Assembly: GCA_023630585.1 (NCBI GenBank)
Contig: CM042565.1
Location: 5,612,013-5,676,012, forward strand
From: Cranoglanis bouderius
Lineage: Eukaryota > Chordata > Actinopteri > Siluriformes > Cranoglanididae
Direction of reading: 5' to 3'
DNA length: 64,000 nt
Numbering within the stretch: position 1 is the first letter of the stretch; each line of letters begins with the position of its first letter. The notes under the pieces are model-generated. The model was given only the letters and a program-made list of their open reading frames with translations, was not told the DNA's origin and made no database searches. Of the stretch, positions 41,387 to 51,840 are shown one piece after another. The translations under genes and the position numbers were made by a program.

Positions 41387-44300
41387 AGAGCCAGGCCTGA
41401 AACCAACCTCTCTAGAGGGCCTCCGACTGAGCCAACAACACAGACTCCTGCTGATCAGCCACGAGAAACAGAAGAAACTGAGACATCACCAAGTGACAAC
41501 GTAATCCACTCACCCCCGCTGACAGCTGCGCACCCAGAGCAAACTGACCCACTGCTGCACACTGCCGAAAAAGACTCCAAGGTACCAGAAAGTGCTGTTT
41601 TAGTTGTCTGCCTCTCCAACGCATCACCTGTCACCAGCCCCAACTGCCTATCAGTCACTACACAAGCCCCAGTGCCAAAGCTCCTGGGAAATCTGATTGA
41701 AAAGGGAGTGGCCCGGAAACTCTACCTAGCTATTACGCTGGAACATGCAGTTGAACTGGAAGCCCTGGTGGATACGGGAGCAGACCTCACTCTGATGTCA
41801 TCCAAACTCTTTGACAGACTCAGAGTTGAAACTAAAAGACAAAATCGGACTGTAACATCACAAAGGTGCGAGCTGAATGTACAATCATACAGCCAAAATG
41901 AGGTACAGCTTGAGCAGATAGCACCTATTCACCTAACCATCGGTCCTATGAGCCTGGTGCACCCCGTGTACATCTCACCAATGGACACTTATCCCCTTCT
42001 CGTGGGAAAAGATCTCCTAGACCGCTTTGAGCCCTTATTGGACTTCAGGGAGTCAAAAATCTGGGCTCAAGTTCGAGAACCTCTGCCTCTCCAGTCACAC
42101 AGGTCACCTGAGCCAGACTGCCATGCCACAGAGGCCACGGGAAATCCTCAGGTAACAGAGGTCACGGGAAATCCTCAGGTAACAGAGGTCACGGGAAATC
42201 CCACGGTCACAGAGGTCACGGAGGTCACGGGAAATCCCACGGGCAACCGCGGGAACACGAGGTTAGCACCAGAACAAAGTTCAAGTCCACTACTCTGCAC
42301 TCTTGGACTCAACAAAGACTCCGAGTCCTTTTGCCCCAAGGTCACGAGCGACCTGCAACTAAATGATGTGAAAACCACAGACATTGTATTGGCATTATGG
42401 GCAGACAACTCAGCCATCAGCCTCACGCTGTTTAACACCCTCCTTAAAGGCATACCCGACCTTCCATTTGTCAACAAACGCACCCGTTTTCCCTGGAACC
42501 CCTGTCTGTCAACAATGACAACTGCAAAGGGGATCTGTGCATTGAACGTGAAATGGAATAATCGGCGCATCACCCATTACTTTCTGGTCTTACCAGACCC
42601 ACCACATGATGTTTACCTCGGAGCAGACATCCTGATTCGTCTTAGGGCTCATGTGGACTTTATAAATGAGGTGGTGTGGGCCCCAATGATCTCACAGCCC
42701 CCTGTTGTTCCTGTCAACCACGAGAACCTCATGTCAGGGCAGACCATTCCAGAAGTCTGCACCCTGGTCAGTGAACAGGATACCGTAGTCCCAGCTTACA
42801 CCAAAGGGGTCACTGTTCGGCTCAACCTACGATGGGGTCAAACACTAAATCACACGCTGGGCTTCTTCCAGCCTTCACCTGAATGCTCGGAACTGGGACT
42901 TACTTTGGAAGCCACACCCCTCACTGAAGTGTCATCCCGTGCAGTTTACATCCTGTTCAACAACTGCACAGCAATGGACATTACAATTCCCAAGGCCTAC
43001 CGCCTGGGGTGGCTAGTGAGCACAGACTTTCATGACTTTGAACTGAGTTTACCAATCATTGGACCAATCCCAGCTCCTATGGTCCCAGAAGGGAGCTCAG
43101 ATGACACAGTATTGACAGCCCCCTTTAAGCTTGCCTCCATTACTTCAGTCATGCCAATAACCACAGGAGTAGCATGCAGAACGGAGCTAACAAAGGACCA
43201 ATACCTTGCAGTCTACACAGTCTCCAACCAGCCGACCTATGAGACTGATGAGAATACTGCCCCTCTGGCTGCTCACAAGACAAGAGACACTAGCACAGAG
43301 GAGCCCTATCCTGAATTCGAGACACAAGTCCAGCAAATCCTGAGGGATGCAGACGCCATACAAAACGATACAGACCGTCAAAAACTCAGACAGGTCTTGT
43401 ACAAGTTTAAAGCGTCATTCGCAAAAGACTCTCTGGACTGTGGCCTCACGGGCCTCCACACGGTGCGCATCCCGACGCACCCAAATGCTCCTCCCACTTT
43501 CGTCAAGCAGTACAAGATTCCAATCGCCTCACACGAACCCGTGCAGGAGATTATCGACTCCATGCTTGAGAAAGGTGTCATCCGCCCATGCAACAGCACC
43601 TATTCTGCTCCCATCTGGCCCGTCCTTAAGCCAAACGGGAAGTGGCGACCCACCATTGACTACAGGAAGCTGAACCAGCAGGTGCCACTGTCACGATGGC
43701 CCATGACCCAGCTGGAGCAGGAAATACCTAGAATACAGGGAGCCACCATTTTCTCTACGCTTGACGTGGCCTCAGGATTCTGGACTATACCTGTACATCC
43801 AGACGACCAACACAAGCTGGCCTTTACCTTCGGCAACCGACAGTACACGTTCACAAGGTGCCCATTCGGCTACGCCAACTCACCAGCGGAGTTCAACATC
43901 TTCTTGAACAAAGCATGCCCGGACGCCAGAATGAGAGGCAACCTCATCTACGTAGACGATGTTCTCATGAAAAGCACAACGGTAACTGATCACCTGAGAG
44001 AAATAGACTATGTACTGGACCAACTAACCACTGCCGGTGCCAAGATCGCCCTCCACAAAGGACAGTGGTGCCGAACCAAAGTCAACTATGTGGGCCTACT
44101 CATCGGATCACGGGGCATTGAACCTCAGACCAGCCGCATCCAGGCCATCCAGAACATCAAGCCTCCCACTAATGTCACAGAGCTGCGGAGTTTTCTGGGC
44201 GTGTGCAACTACTCACGACAGTTCATCGAGAACTACGCAGACATTGCACGACCATTAACTACGCTTCTCAAAAAGGACTGCCCATTCGCCTGGACAGAGG

Positions 44301-45808
44301 CTCAAGCGAACGCTATGAAAGAACTTAAAGGTCATTTGTGCACAGCTCCATGCCTGGCTTACCCTGATCCACAAAAAGAGTTCTATTTGGAAGCTGGATT
44401 CTCCAACCACTGTCTCAGTGCGGGTCTTTACCAAAAGCACGACCAGGACAAAAGAGTGGTTGCATATGCCAGCAAGACTCTCCTTCCACCGGAAACTAAA
44501 TACTCGGACTGTGAAAAGGCGCTGCTTTGCACTGTATGGGCCATACAACGCTTCTCCAACTACATCGGAGCACAAAAGGTCATCATAGAAACTTGCCACC
44601 AGCCTGTAATGTTTCTCAACAGCCAACGCATCCGAGATGGCGTGGTCACCAATTCACGCATAGCCATGTGGTTGATGGCCCTCCAAGGGCGCAACGTTGA
44701 GGCACGATACGCCCAGAATCACAAGTCTGCGCTGGGCAACGGCTTGGCTGCATGTCAAAACTGCTCTGATGACACACCTGCTGCAACACTGGACGCAGAG
44801 GGACCCCAGCAACAACAACCGACCTGTCACAGATACTTTGAGGAGAAGGTGTGCCAAGGGATGCCTACTGCCTACGTCGATGGGTGCTCCTACAACCACG
44901 AAGGCACCTTAAAAGCCGGCGCAGGCGTGCTATGGCTAAACAACCACCCCTGTCCACCGCAACATTTCCAGCTGGGCCCTCAGTCATCACAACATGCTGA
45001 GGTAGCAGCCATCCTGATAACCCTCCAGATCGCTGCAGCCCATAACATCAGAGAACTCCTCATCTGCACAGACTCTAACTACACAAGACTCAGTTTCACA
45101 TGCCATCTTTCGGGCTGGAAACAAAACGGGTTCAAGACGGCAAACAACAAGCCGGTCAAACACCAACACCTGTTCCAAGCATGTGAGGACATCACAAAAA
45201 CACATGACATGATCATCTATTGGAAAAAGGTGAAAGGACACTCAAAACAGCCAGGCCTGGATAAAGACCTGAATGACCAAACTGATGCCCTTGCCAAAAT
45301 GGGCGCACTACATGGAGACCTATGGTCACCTCCAGCTCAGCCACCCATCTTGAATGTGGCAGCAATAACCCGCAGCAAGCGAACCCTTCCTGCAACACCA
45401 CAAGCCTCGCAGCCACTTTCGCTGGCACCACAAATCTCTAACAATGACATAGCTGATCTTCAAGCCTCAGACACCTCCATCCAAGCTATGCTACACCACC
45501 TCTCTGACCCCTCCAACCACCCGATCACACCGTCTGACCTCACGGCTGCCCCCTCCCTCAGACGGCTGCATGAGATCAAAGACATGCTGCGCGTGACGGA
45601 CAACATTCTGTGGTATGTCCCTGATGACCTCACAGCGCCAAGGCTTGTGGTGCCACAGGGCCAAAGGGGGGTCATGTTAATGTATGCCCACGACGCACCA
45701 TGTGCTGGACATCATGGCACCAGAGCCACTTACGACACACTGAAGCAAGTGGCATACTGGCCCGGTATGCAGCAAGACGTGGCAGAGTACGTCAGAGGGT
45801 GCCTCTAG
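41384..45808 (+). CDS. pol: Pol: protease, RT, RNase H, start of integrase
   Basis: In frame with gag and 1474 codons long, with no ATG near its start. An acidic linker (41384-41671) leads to a retropepsin (VDTGADLTLMSS at about 41768, VGKDLLDRF). A 27-bp tandem repeat (42123-42250) follows, then a second retropepsin-like block lacking the catalytic Asp (42370-42680). The RT has PTIDYRKLN, FSTLDVASGFW and YVDD (43949-43960), then LGVCNYSRQF. RNase H shows YVDGCSY, HAEVAAI, CTDSNY and KVKGHSK. The integrase zinc-binding part has the two His (HHGTRAT) and one Cys (VRGC), then TAG at 45806-45808, reached because of a deletion. Acts in reverse transcription and integration. Confidence 0.88.
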   Translation, partial: LRARPETNLSRGPPTEPTTQTPADQPRETEETETSPSDNVIHSPPLTAAHPEQTDPLLHTAEKDSKVPESAVLVVCLSNASPVTSPNCLSVTTQAPVPKLLGNLIEKGVARKLYLAITLEHAVELEALVDTGADLTLMSSKLFDRLRVETKRQNRTVTSQRCELNVQSYSQNEVQLEQIAPIHLTIGPMSLVHPVYISPMDTYPLLVGKDLLDRFEPLLDFRESKIWAQVREPLPLQSHRSPEPDCHATEATGNPQVTEVTGNPQVTEVTGNPTVTEVTEVTGNPTGNRGNTRLAPEQSSSPLLCTLGLNKDSESFCPKVTSDLQLNDVKTTDIVLALWADNSAISLTLFNTLLKGIPDLPFVNKRTRFPWNPCLSTMTTAKGICALNVKWNNRRITHYFLVLPDPPHDVYLGADILIRLRAHVDFINEVVWAPMISQPPVVPVNHENLMSGQTIPEVCTLVSEQDTVVPAYTKGVTVRLNLRWGQTLNHTLGFFQPSPECSELGLTLEATPLTEVSSRAVYILFNNCTAMDITIPKAYRLGWLVSTDFHDFELSLPIIGPIPAPMVPEGSSDDTVLTAPFKLASITSVMPITTGVACRTELTKDQYLAVYTVSNQPTYETDENTAPLAAHKTRDTSTEEPYPEFETQVQQILRDADAIQNDTDRQKLRQVLYKFKASFAKDSLDCGLTGLHTVRIPTHPNAPPTFVKQYKIPIASHEPVQEIIDSMLEKGVIRPCNSTYSAPIWPVLKPNGKWRPTIDYRKLNQQVPLSRWPMTQLEQEIPRIQGATIFSTLDVASGFWTIPVHPDDQHKLAFTFGNRQYTFTRCPFGYANSPAEFNIFLNKACPDARMRGNLIYVDDVLMKSTTVTDHLREIDYVLDQLTTAGAKIALHKGQWCRTKVNYVGLLIGSRGIEPQTSRIQAIQNIKPPTNVTELRSFLGVCNYSRQFIENYADIARPLTTLLKKDCPFAWTEAQANAMKELKGHLCTAPCLAYPDPQKEFYLEAGFSNHCLSAGLYQKHDQDKRVVAYASKTLLPPETKYSDCEKALLCTVWAIQRFSNYIGAQKVIIETCHQPVMFLNSQRIRDGVVTNSRIAMWLMALQGRNVEARYAQNHKSALGNGLAACQNCSDDTPAATLDAEGPQQQQPTCHRYFEEKVCQGMPTAYVDGCSYNHEGTLKAGAGVLWLNNHPCPPQHFQLGPQSSQHAEVAAILITLQIAAAHNIRELLICTDSNYTRLSFTCHLSGWKQNGFKTANNKPVKHQHLFQACEDITKTHDMIIYWKKVKGHSKQPGLDKDLNDQTDALAKMGALHGDLWSPPAQPPILNVAAITRSKRTLPATPQASQPLSLAPQISNNDIADLQASDTSIQAMLHHLSDPSNHPITPSDLTAAPSLRRLHEIKDMLRVTDNILWYVPDDLTAPRLVVPQGQRGVMLMYAHDAPCAGHHGTRATYDTLKQVAYWPGMQQDVAEYVRGCL

Positions 45809-46695
45809 ACTGGGTGGGACCTCTGCCCAGGTCAACAAGGGGCAACAAGTACTTCCTCACAGTAGTATGCCAATTCACCAAGTGGGTAGAGTGTCTTCCA
45901 GCACCCAATGACACTGCCCAGACCACGGCATACCTACTGATGAAACATATCTTCTCCAGATTCGGACTGCCACTAAGGGTCAACTCCGACAGGGGCACAC
46001 ACTTTACAGCTGAGATCATGCAGCAGACTTGGAAGCTCTTGGGTGTACAGGCTCAACTACACATCAGCCACCACCCCAGATCCTCAGGCCAGGTGGAGCG
46101 AACCAATCGGACTGTGGTCAGCATGCTGAGGAAATACGTGTCTGCCAACCAAAAGGACTGGGATGTAAAACTTCCCCTGGTACTCATTGCCATCAGAGCC
46201 ACCCCGCAGGAATCAACTTGCGTGTCTCCCTTCGAATTGATGACTGGGAGGCAAATGACCCTACCGCTGCACCTGCTGTACCAACCGGGAGACTCCAACC
46301 TCGTCACAGCCTACACCACACACCAATACCTGGATGAGCTACACCGGCACCTAAGGACGACGTTTGCTTTCGCCCAACAACAGCTGCAAAGGAGCGCTGA
46401 AGGCCAGAAAGCATATTACGACCGGAAAGCATCACACCAGGAACTGAATGTGGGTGATAAGGTCTGGTACTACAACTTCACACAGCCACTCCAGACAGCC
46501 TCCAAACGACTGTCGAAGAAGCTGCTCCCCCACTGGACAGGACCGCACGAGATCGTGGACAAACTCTCCGCAGTCGCGTACAGAATCCAACTAAAGCAGG
46601 GACAGAAAGACCCGATTTTCAAATGGGTCCATCGAAACCAAATAAAGAGACATGTGGCTGCTGGCAGGGAAAAGAAAGGGGGGGGACTAATATAA
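45800..46695 (+). pseudogene. pol: Integrase core and C-terminus, out of frame
   Basis: The new frame begins at the deletion with LDWVGPLPRSTRGNKYF (first Asp), then VNSDRGTHFT (second Asp) and SSGQVERTNR (Glu), i.e. the DD35E core. After it come a long helix-rich stretch and a C-terminal SH3-like part (ELNVGDKVWYYNF, PHWTGPHEIVDKLS). Compared with intact retroviral integrases, the second zinc-binding Cys and the start of the core are missing. The loss is probably somewhat over 100 bases and not a multiple of three. Ends TAA 46693-46695. Confidence 0.85.
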
Positions 46696-46759
46696 ACTAA
46701 CCCAGTCACAGTCTGCAGAGCAAGGAAAGCATCCTGACCAACCAGGGACATCAACCGCT

Positions 46760-46805
46760 TACCTACTGCCTTTCTCTTTCTCTCTCCCTCTTTTTCCTAC
46801 ACTAG
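46760..46805 (+). promoter_or_regulatory. Probable env splice acceptor
   Basis: A long pyrimidine tract (CTTTCTCTTTCTCTCTCCC) ends in TACACTAG at 46805, immediately followed by G-ATG. This is the layout of a subgenomic env acceptor in simple retroviruses. Confidence 0.6.
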
Positions 46806-46806
46806 G

Positions 46807-46884
46807 ATGCTGCTGTGGCTCACCATCCTGTACCTCCAGATAACCGGAGGAAAATTAGGAACCCCCGTCAATCAACCAGTTTGA
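46807..46884 (+). pseudogene. env: Vestigial env: signal-peptide-like start only
   Basis: The ATG directly after the acceptor opens 25 codons beginning MLLWLTILYLQITGG, a hydrophobic signal-peptide-like stretch, then TGA. Only about 80 further bases separate it from the polypurine tract, so the surface and transmembrane parts are absent. The copy cannot encode an envelope. Confidence 0.6.
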
Positions 46885-46950
46885 TACACTCGCCACCCGA
46901 TCACCATGACGACTGTCGCCCAACGATGTCCTCACAAGGACATCATTGTC

Positions 46951-46965
46951 CGAAAGAGGGGGAGC
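46951..46965 (+). promoter_or_regulatory. Polypurine tract
   Basis: CGAAAGAGGGGGAGC ends directly at the 3' LTR and primes plus-strand DNA synthesis in retroviruses. Confidence 0.85.
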
Positions 46966-48654
46966 TGTAACGTATCGGGGTGCCCAAACTGATTTCTACA
47001 TTAACCCAAGTGAAACATATAAAGTTTCATTCCTTTAAGTGACCCAGAATAACCCGAGAGGCCTTCTTTGACCAGATGCAACTCTGGAATTCAGGAGACT
47101 CTTTGGGAACCCACACAGGACCTACTCCCGCAATAAAAGAAACCTTTGATGACTGAACGTCTGGGAAACTTCAGGATTAGTTCGTCAACAAGGATCCACC
47201 ATTTCCCGACCCCAGGGCCCGTAAATCTTCGATTTAATCTCAGTTTACGACCTCAGAGATTAACATCGGAGCCAACCGGTCTAGCAAAGAACCTCCTCCC
47301 TAGAAGGTCACCCTGAGGTGACCAAAGGACCGTTGTAACTTTAGAAGAACGCCAGCCCCCTCTTCTGGACATGCACACACTCATGCACACACACAGTGAA
47401 CATGTCTCTTGAATGTAACCTGTAATCATATCCCTAGATAGTTATGATGTATTCGTATATGCATGTGTTGTATGTCTAGATAACCTAGTTGTAGCAATTT
47501 TATATAGTTTGAGCGAAAAGCTAATTTTTAAGTTGTCTGTAACTATGTCTAATGATCCTACACTGTCCAAGATATCATAATCTCCTTGAAGTTTGGTACC
47601 AAAATCATTGTCTCATAATATGCCAATTAATGATGCATACTACAGGACGATAGGATGTATCATTCTATACTTTTCCATGTTTTATCAAATACCATATTGA
47701 TCCAAACTTAACACAAACCCCGCCCTGACATGCGACCCGTTCTGGGACAGACCAAAGAAGTTTTCCCCCAGAACTTTCTCATCTCTCTTTGGATTCGCCA
47801 GCAGCTCAGAGAGGCGTGTACATTGGCATTGTCCATAAAAGACCGTGACACGCGTCCCCCGCTGGCTCGCTCCTTCGCTTTTTCTCACCCTCTTCCTACT
47901 TCTCACCTTGCCGCCTTCCGTTTCCGGCATTCCTCCGGACTCTCCTTTGTCTCGTGAAACCACGTGGCAATCACCATATTCTTCATCCTCGGGCGAGACT
48001 CAACTCCGTTCACCCCTACTCTACCGACGCCGAAGAACCAGCAAATTCCTCGCTCAATCTGCAAATCAAGGACCCTCGTGAACTGCATAAAATTAACGCA
48101 AGTATAATTCCAATTGATCTTTAGAGGTGTCCTTTAAGTCAGAGCCACTTTTGTTGAAAAAGTTGAATTCGAATTCCTTTGCTGATTCTCGAGGTTAAAC
48201 TGTGTTCTGCCATTGCTACTTCCATTACTTTTCCTTCTGTTCCTTTCACTTACCCTGTATATATATGTATTATTTGTTTGTACCTAGTTGTGTATATCGG
48301 TAGTTTTTACGTAGTTATTAAAATCCATGGTTATCACGCTGGATCGTCTGTTTTTACTTATGACAAGGTTCACTTTTAACGTTGCTCCTCGCTACGCGCT
48401 GGATTTCTGTTAACGTAGAATAAACTATGCTTCGTGGCCAGAAGGATAATTTATTCCTTTAGAGTAATACGAAGACTGCCCTGGTAAGTTTGGTGGACAA
48501 ACAGATCAAGCTGCTTCGCATTTAATTCTAAAGCTAGGTTACAGTAATTAATATAACATTCCCTTTCATGGTCGATTTATATCCATACTTAATCAGAACA
48601 CGCTTCGATTAGAGCTATAGATATATTTCACCCATTTGAGCTAGATTCGCTACA
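46966..48654 (+). repeat. 3' LTR
   Basis: Same length and ends as the 5' LTR. Differences noticed by eye: ACTCATGCAC against ACTCACGCAC, TTGATCTTTAG against TTGACCTATAG (two), and CATTGCTAC against CATTGTTAC. Confidence 0.95.
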
Positions 48655-48676
48655 TCACTATGGGTCGTAATCACTG

Positions 48677-48783
<107 letters not shown>

Positions 48784-48899
48784 CAGCGGTCAGCGCTCTG
48801 AAGCATGAAACAAATATAGGCTACAGCTGATATTTGTGTACAGGGAATATTTAACCACATAAACGGGGATGAGGTGCCATGTTGAACATCCAGTGACCA

Positions 48900-49251
48900 G
48901 TATGAGAGAGTATGAGAGCGATAACACCAAACTTAACACACCTGCTCCCCATTCACACCTGAGACCTTACTAACAAGTCACATGACACCGGGGAGGGAAA
49001 ATGTCTCTTTGGTCCCAATTTGGACATTTTCACTTAGGGGTGTACTCACTTTTGTTGCCAGCGGTTTAGACATTAATGGCTGTGTGTTGAGTTATTTTGA
49101 GGGGACAGCAAATTTACACTGTTATACAAGCTGTACACTCACTACTTTACATTGTAGCAAAGTGTCATTTCATCAGTGTTGTCCCATGAAAAGATATAAT
49201 AAAATATTTACAAAAATGTGAGGGGTGTACTCACTTTTGTGAGATACTGTA
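48900..49251 (+). mobile_element. Tc1-derived MITE / 3' end
   Basis: Contains AGGGGTGTACTCACTTTTGT twice (49025-49045 and 49220-49240) and ends GAGATACTGTA, a very common fish Tc1 terminus. No coding region. Confidence 0.7.
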
Positions 49252-49611
49252 TATACAGATCAGTGAATAGAACACTTTCATTTTATAAATACAATGACTG
49301 TCTCATAACAGGCTGCTATATTAACTTAAATCGGTATGCAGCAGTTTAAGTTAATAGTAGGTCAGTAGTATAGGGGAAAAAAGTGTAACCCTGCCATTTT
49401 TACATTACTGTATATAATTAAATAGAAAACGGAGAGAACAAAATCATCCATAATATACAAGTATATATTACATACTGTGTTCTATGTATATGCAATACAA
49501 TGTGCACTAACATTTTCTTAAGTATATTAGCTAGCAAATAAAAAATATAAAATGGGTACATTATAACTACACTACCTATTTGTTAGCAGTAATATCTGCT
49601 AACAGATATTA
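49252..49611. other. No feature seen
   Basis: AT-rich, no recognised family. Confidence 0.4.
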
Positions 49612-50089
49612 GTGAAAAACGCTTAATTTGCCTTAATGCACTAAGACAGTGTTATTAAAATACCAAACATCATACTAATAAAGTATACTATGTACAGACC
49701 AGCAGATGAGCCCAGAATATGAGCGCAACGCGTTTATTTACATGGTAAGCATTTTCCTTAACCATTATAGAAAACGGAAAACGCTTAATGTGGCTTAATG
49801 GCTTGATAAAATGTGTAAGTAAAGCCCAGACAGAGTAAAAGGAATGGGCTAAATTTCTCCTTAAGCATTTTTAATATCAATGTCTTAATGCATTAAGCCA
49901 CGTTAAGCGTTTTCTTTATAACTGTTTTCTATGGGTGGAAAATGCTTAACGTGTAATTAAAAGCGTTGCGTTCATATTCAGGGCTCATCTGATTTTCTGT
50001 GTATACTTTATTAGTATGATGTTTGCTGAGTTTGGTCTGTTAATATGACTGTCTTAATGCATTAAGCCACGTTAAGCGTTTTTCACGTT
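49612..50089. repeat. Large foldback element (~480 bp)
   Basis: The two halves are inverse complements over more than 200 bp each. Left blocks AAACGCTTAATTTGCCTTAA, ACATCATACTAATAAAGTAT and AGATGAGCCCAGAATATGAG recur inverted on the right in reverse order. The phrase CTTAATGCATTAAGCCACGT occurs twice in the right half. No coding capacity. A MITE or other foldback transposon is likely. Confidence 0.8.
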
Positions 50090-50447
50090 AAGCAGAATGT
50101 CCCCTCTCCTCAAAGTGAATCTTCGTTGCTTTGAGCTTTTGATTGTGACCACAGAGTCGGAGTCCTGAGGCGAGGAAACTAAATGACCATAGCATTCATC
50201 ACTATTTAGCCTTAATGCTGCTGAAACTGCCTGGCCGAGTACGTGATATTTAGGATCTCTGTAATGTTGGTTGACTTAATTAGGTTAATGTTACTTACAT
50301 TTAGCAAGTGTTTTTGGACAAGGCAAGCTGTAGTAATTAGCATTAGGAGGATGGGTTAGAGTCGTGTTTCTTCATGTATTCGGTGAATATTAATGCTGGT
50401 TAACAGGTGCAGACAGTCAGTGGCTGACGGAACTTAGCTAGCTCAGT

Positions 50448-50910
50448 AATGTCGAAGCCAAAAGTTCTTCACAATGTTGACGTGACAAAAAGAGAGGATG
50501 GGGTTTACAGTAGGTTGTAATGATTTCCACTATCTCTGTAATGTTGGTTGACTTAATTAGGTTTTGCAAAAAAAAAAAAAAAAAGGCCGGTGAGGTGCTA
50601 AAGGCTAATAAATGAAAGATTCGCAAGATTTTCCTGGTGAGTCTACAGCGCCATTTTGTTCATTAGGAGAGTGGAGGGCACATTTCCAAAATTATACAAT
50701 TTGAGATTCTGTAACACAATGTCTCAGTAGAAACCCAAACGCATTTGTCCATATTTTGTAGCTAACAACTAACCAACACTCTTTTTGCTCTTTTACAGCT
50801 TTTCAAATGGAAGGGACTCCTATCTTTCCAGATGGCCGAGAGATTTGTAAGAAGATGCATGAACTCCAATTCTTACATCTGTCAAATGTTTAAATGATTT
50901 TAATAAATGT
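50448..50910 (+). CDS. Candidate small spliced transcript
   Basis: ATG 50452 opens MSKPKVLHNVDVTKREDGVY before a stop within 23 codons. Downstream, a good acceptor (TTGCTCTTTTACAG at 50798) precedes a frame with MEGTPIFPDGREICKKMHEL and a stop at about 50893, followed by AATAAA at 50901. The order start, acceptor, stop, poly(A) signal suggests a small gene, but no donor joins the two parts convincingly. Confidence 0.25.
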
Positions 50911-50999
50911 CACCTGAATTTCACACAATTGTTTGTTTATTTTTGTGAGCATTATAGTAGAATTTTAGCATAAAAATTGCATTTCAGGATAATTTTAGG

Positions 51000-51245
51000 G
51001 GGAAAAACTTGAACTAATCTTCTGTTGAACTAAAAAGAAGACATTTTGAAAAATGTTGGTAACCAGACAGTTGACGGTAGCCATTGACTTCCATAGGTAT
51101 TTTTTTTTTCCTACTATGGAACTACCTTCAACTGTCTGTTTATCAACATTCTTCAAAATATCTTCTTTTAAGTTTAACAGAAGAAAGAAACTCTTTCTGA
51201 GTAAATGATGACAATTTTCATTTGGGTGAACTATCCATTTAACAC
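51000..51245. repeat. Foldback MITE ending in GGGTGAACTATCCATTTAAC
   Basis: Halves pair: CTGTTGAACTAAAAAGAAGA with TCTTCTTTTAAGTTTAACAG, and AGTTGACGGTAGCCATTGAC with TACTATGGAACTACCTTCAACT in part. The right end GGGTGAACTATCCATTTAA is a frequent terminal phrase of a cyprinid/otophysan repeat. Confidence 0.7.
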
Positions 51246-51840
51246 TAATTAATGTAAGTACAAAAGAACTCTTATACATTCAATTTCAGTGTTTAAAAAA
51301 TTAAATGTTTGTATCCATATAACATGTCAGTCATTGAGGTAAATGAGATCAGCCTCTTCTCTCATTTAAGATCTAGTGTTGCAACTATTGTAGCCACACA
51401 TTACATTACATTGCAGTTTCTAATTGTCTGAAATGTCAACTGTAAGTTCAGCCACAGACTGTTTCATCCCATCAAGACTGGTTTATTTTTGAATGGGAAG
51501 TATTTAAGAAGTTGTGAGTGATTTATTGTCACTTGAAATTTAATGTATAAGGGTTCTTTTGTACCTGCATTAATTAGAGTTAATTTTTTTTAAATGTAAT
51601 GTTTGTATCCATATCGTATGTCAGTCCAATGAGGTAAATGAGATCAGCCTCTGCTCTCATTTCTATGAGAAAATGTGAGACAGCATTTAAGAATGTTGCT
51701 TTTAATGTATATTCTGACTTCCCATTATTTTTAAATGGGAAATGTTGAAATTGTATGTAACATGAGTGATATGAATGTAAGAGGGCTCTTTTGTAGTTAT
51801 TTTGTTAGTTTAAATGTTAAAATGAAATGTTTATTTGGTC
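51246..51840. repeat. Two ~280-bp direct repeats with inverted edges
   Basis: TGTTTGTATCCATATAACAT...GAGGTAAATGAGATCAGCCT at 51307-51360 recurs at 51601-51652. TAAGTACAAAAGAACTCTTATACAT at 51256-51280 is the inverse of text at 51543-51567. Unclassified. Confidence 0.6.

Larger units (their letters stand above)
35984..48654 (+). mobile_element. Young endogenous retrovirus, env-deficient
   Basis: A 12.67-kb provirus. The 5' LTR (35984-37672) and 3' LTR (46966-48654) are both 1689 bp and differ at only about four positions by eye. The 4-bp duplication TCAC flanks it (35980-35983, 48655-48658). Order: LTR, primer-binding-like site, 1.9-kb leader, gag (39551-41383), in-frame UGA, pol (to 45808, then shifted to 46695), env remnant, polypurine tract, LTR. 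The integrase is broken by a deletion, so the copy is not autonomous. Clade not determined by eye; relatives in this window are at 29640 and 62652. Confidence 0.92.

Noticed and set aside
43160..43400. Possible dUTPase-like block between the protease and RT
   Set aside because: The upstream text VYILFNNCTAMDITIPKAYR resembles a generic beta-rich linker found in many LTR elements. No dUTPase active-site motifs could be identified.
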